From: Corynebacterium callunae DSM 20147 | Lineage (GTDB): Bacteria; Actinomycetota; Actinomycetes; Mycobacteriales; Mycobacteriaceae | Assembly: GCF_000344785.1 (NCBI RefSeq) | Contig: NC_020506.1 | Span: forward strand, 2,775,552 to 2,839,551 | Direction of reading: 5' to 3' | DNA: 64,000 bases | Shown: piece by piece, positions 63,118 through 64,000 of the stretch | How the letters are laid out: every line of letters begins with the position of its first letter | How positions within the stretch are numbered: position 1 is the stretch's first letter | Notes under the pieces: model-generated | Told to the model about the DNA's origin: nothing | Database searches by the model: none | What the model saw: the letters and a program-made list of their open reading frames with translations, nothing else | Translations under genes and position numbers: made by a program

Positions 63118-64000
63118 GTTAAACACTCCTAAATATTTTGTTGTCAGATCACCGGACACACCGGTTGGACGACATTTACAAAGACCTGTGGAAATAGTCT
63201 CGCAGCAGCCCGATTCCGGGGGAACGATCACCCAACGTTGGATGATTTATTAATGAGATGCGGTTTCATGGTTGAACCCGCCGCTGCACTCCATGTGAAG
63301 TGCTGCTCTCAAAGCACATTCGTTGTGATTGGAGATTTTGGGGTAAAAATCCAATTCAATTCGATGTGACAGACTGGTTTAGCTTACGGGAAGTTGACCT
63401 GCGAAAACAAATCGGTCCAATTGCAATTCGACGGGGGCACCCGTAATTACAAACGTGGCATTAACTACAGGTGAGAGCCTAAATCGCCCGCCCAAACGCT
63501 TTTCGACGCCGCCCTTTGCGGGGCGCAATGCAGCAAAACCTGCCACGGCCTTAAAAACTATTCACAAGGGTTGGACATGTGGATTGAACTGGGAGTAACA
63601 ATAAAAACAGCACACATCATTAACAGGTTGTGGAAACTTCTACCTGTGGATAACACGGACAACTAACCCTCAACTCATGGGTCAGACCAATAAAACCGCA
63701 GGTAGACGCAATTTCTGAAATGATGCATAAATTCCACAAGGTATAGGCTATCCTGTGGATAAATGAATTTAGGAAAGTTATCCACAGCTGTGGACAACAT
63801 TGTGGAAACAATGGTGAGAGACGTTTCAAGGTGTGGAAGCGCTTGTAGAAACACCCCAGACGTCCGGTGGATAACAATGCGGAAAATTTTGTGTTTTTTG
63901 TAATTTCCACGCCTTCAAAAACACGGCTGAATTTAATTCCTTTGCATCCGCAAAGGGCGTCAAAAAGATCAAGTTTCGCCATAAGGAGATACCCGAAATA
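63118..64000. other. oriC: oriC/dnaA upstream region with DnaA boxes
   Basis: About 880 bases without genes between rpmH and the expected dnaA. DnaA boxes (TTATCCACA) are at 63645-63653 (reverse), 63754-63762 (reverse) and 63778-63786 (forward). Weaker versions are at 63789-63797 (TGTGGACAA) and 63866-63874 (GGTGGATAA). The forward box and the weak copy next to it form a near-palindrome. AT-rich stretches flank them. A perfect ribosome binding site AAGGAG (63983-63988) stands 12 bases before the window end, so the dnaA start codon should follow directly. The window edge may coincide with the conventional genome zero point. Confidence 0.88.

Noticed and set aside
63620..63982. 120-codon frame on the minus strand near the right end
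   Set aside because: It overlaps all DnaA boxes of oriC and has no ribosome binding site or family features.
1..64000. CRISPR array or prophage
   Set aside because: No series of regularly spaced direct repeats and no phage structural, integrase or lysis genes were found.

Overview
The window comes from a Corynebacterium chromosome, close to the C. glutamicum group. It is the left flank of the replication origin. The right end carries the block rpmH, rnpA, yidD, yidC, rsmG, parA, parB, cwlM-like, trxA, trxB, sigM, murJ, DUF6049 gene, Nudix gene, cca, which is the standard actinobacterial order next to dnaA. The last ~880 bases hold a cluster of DnaA boxes, and the sequence stops just after a strong ribosome binding site, so dnaA probably starts immediately beyond base 64000. 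PorA/PorH-like peptides, a PhoC-type phosphoesterase, ProP and a fused EIIA-EIIB fit the same genus.

Layout. 1-20 kb: PTS genes of ascorbate type, a drug-type ABC exporter with a broken permease, a Rieske lipoprotein, an old yellow enzyme, a BASS transporter, a DUF1684 protein, two tiny exported-type peptides, a short-chain dehydrogenase, a peptide transporter, a structured non-coding stretch, an NsrR-type regulator with flavohaemoglobin, the very large phosphoesterase and ProP. Five perfect 16-bp parS sites (TGTTTCACGTGAAACA) lie between these genes at 1.4-13.9 kb, and the ParA/ParB that use them are encoded at 58-60 kb. 20-33 kb: an accessory, partly AT-rich region with a HipA-like kinase/DUF3037 pair, an SPFH protein, a tRNA-Leu-like remnant, a GIY-YIG gene broken by an IS21-family element and by a 7-bp repeat, and a 1647-residue single-chain (Type ISP) restriction-modification enzyme. 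33-44 kb: DUF4395 protein, a ThiD/PdxK-type kinase, a copper chaperone behind a CsoR-like box, then a catabolic cluster (MFS transporter, N-carbamoylsarcosine amidase, fused HyuA-HyuB, IclR regulator) that should convert N-methylhydantoin to sarcosine, and azlCD. 44-64 kb: the conserved origin-proximal block.

Working together: ParA, ParB and the parS array form the chromosome segregation system; SigM, TrxB and TrxA form a thiol-stress unit; MurJ and the CwlM-like protein serve peptidoglycan synthesis; YidC, YidD, RnpA and RpmH serve membrane insertion, RNA processing and the ribosome. The most unusual items are a GIY-YIG gene whose frame is exactly restored by removing one IS copy and one 7-bp repeat unit, a strongly over-represented oligomer GTCGANAAGC, a family of three long hairpin repeats with compensatory changes, a structured intergenic RNA candidate at 11.3-11.7 kb, and the pair of leaderless mini-proteins at 8.0-8.4 kb.
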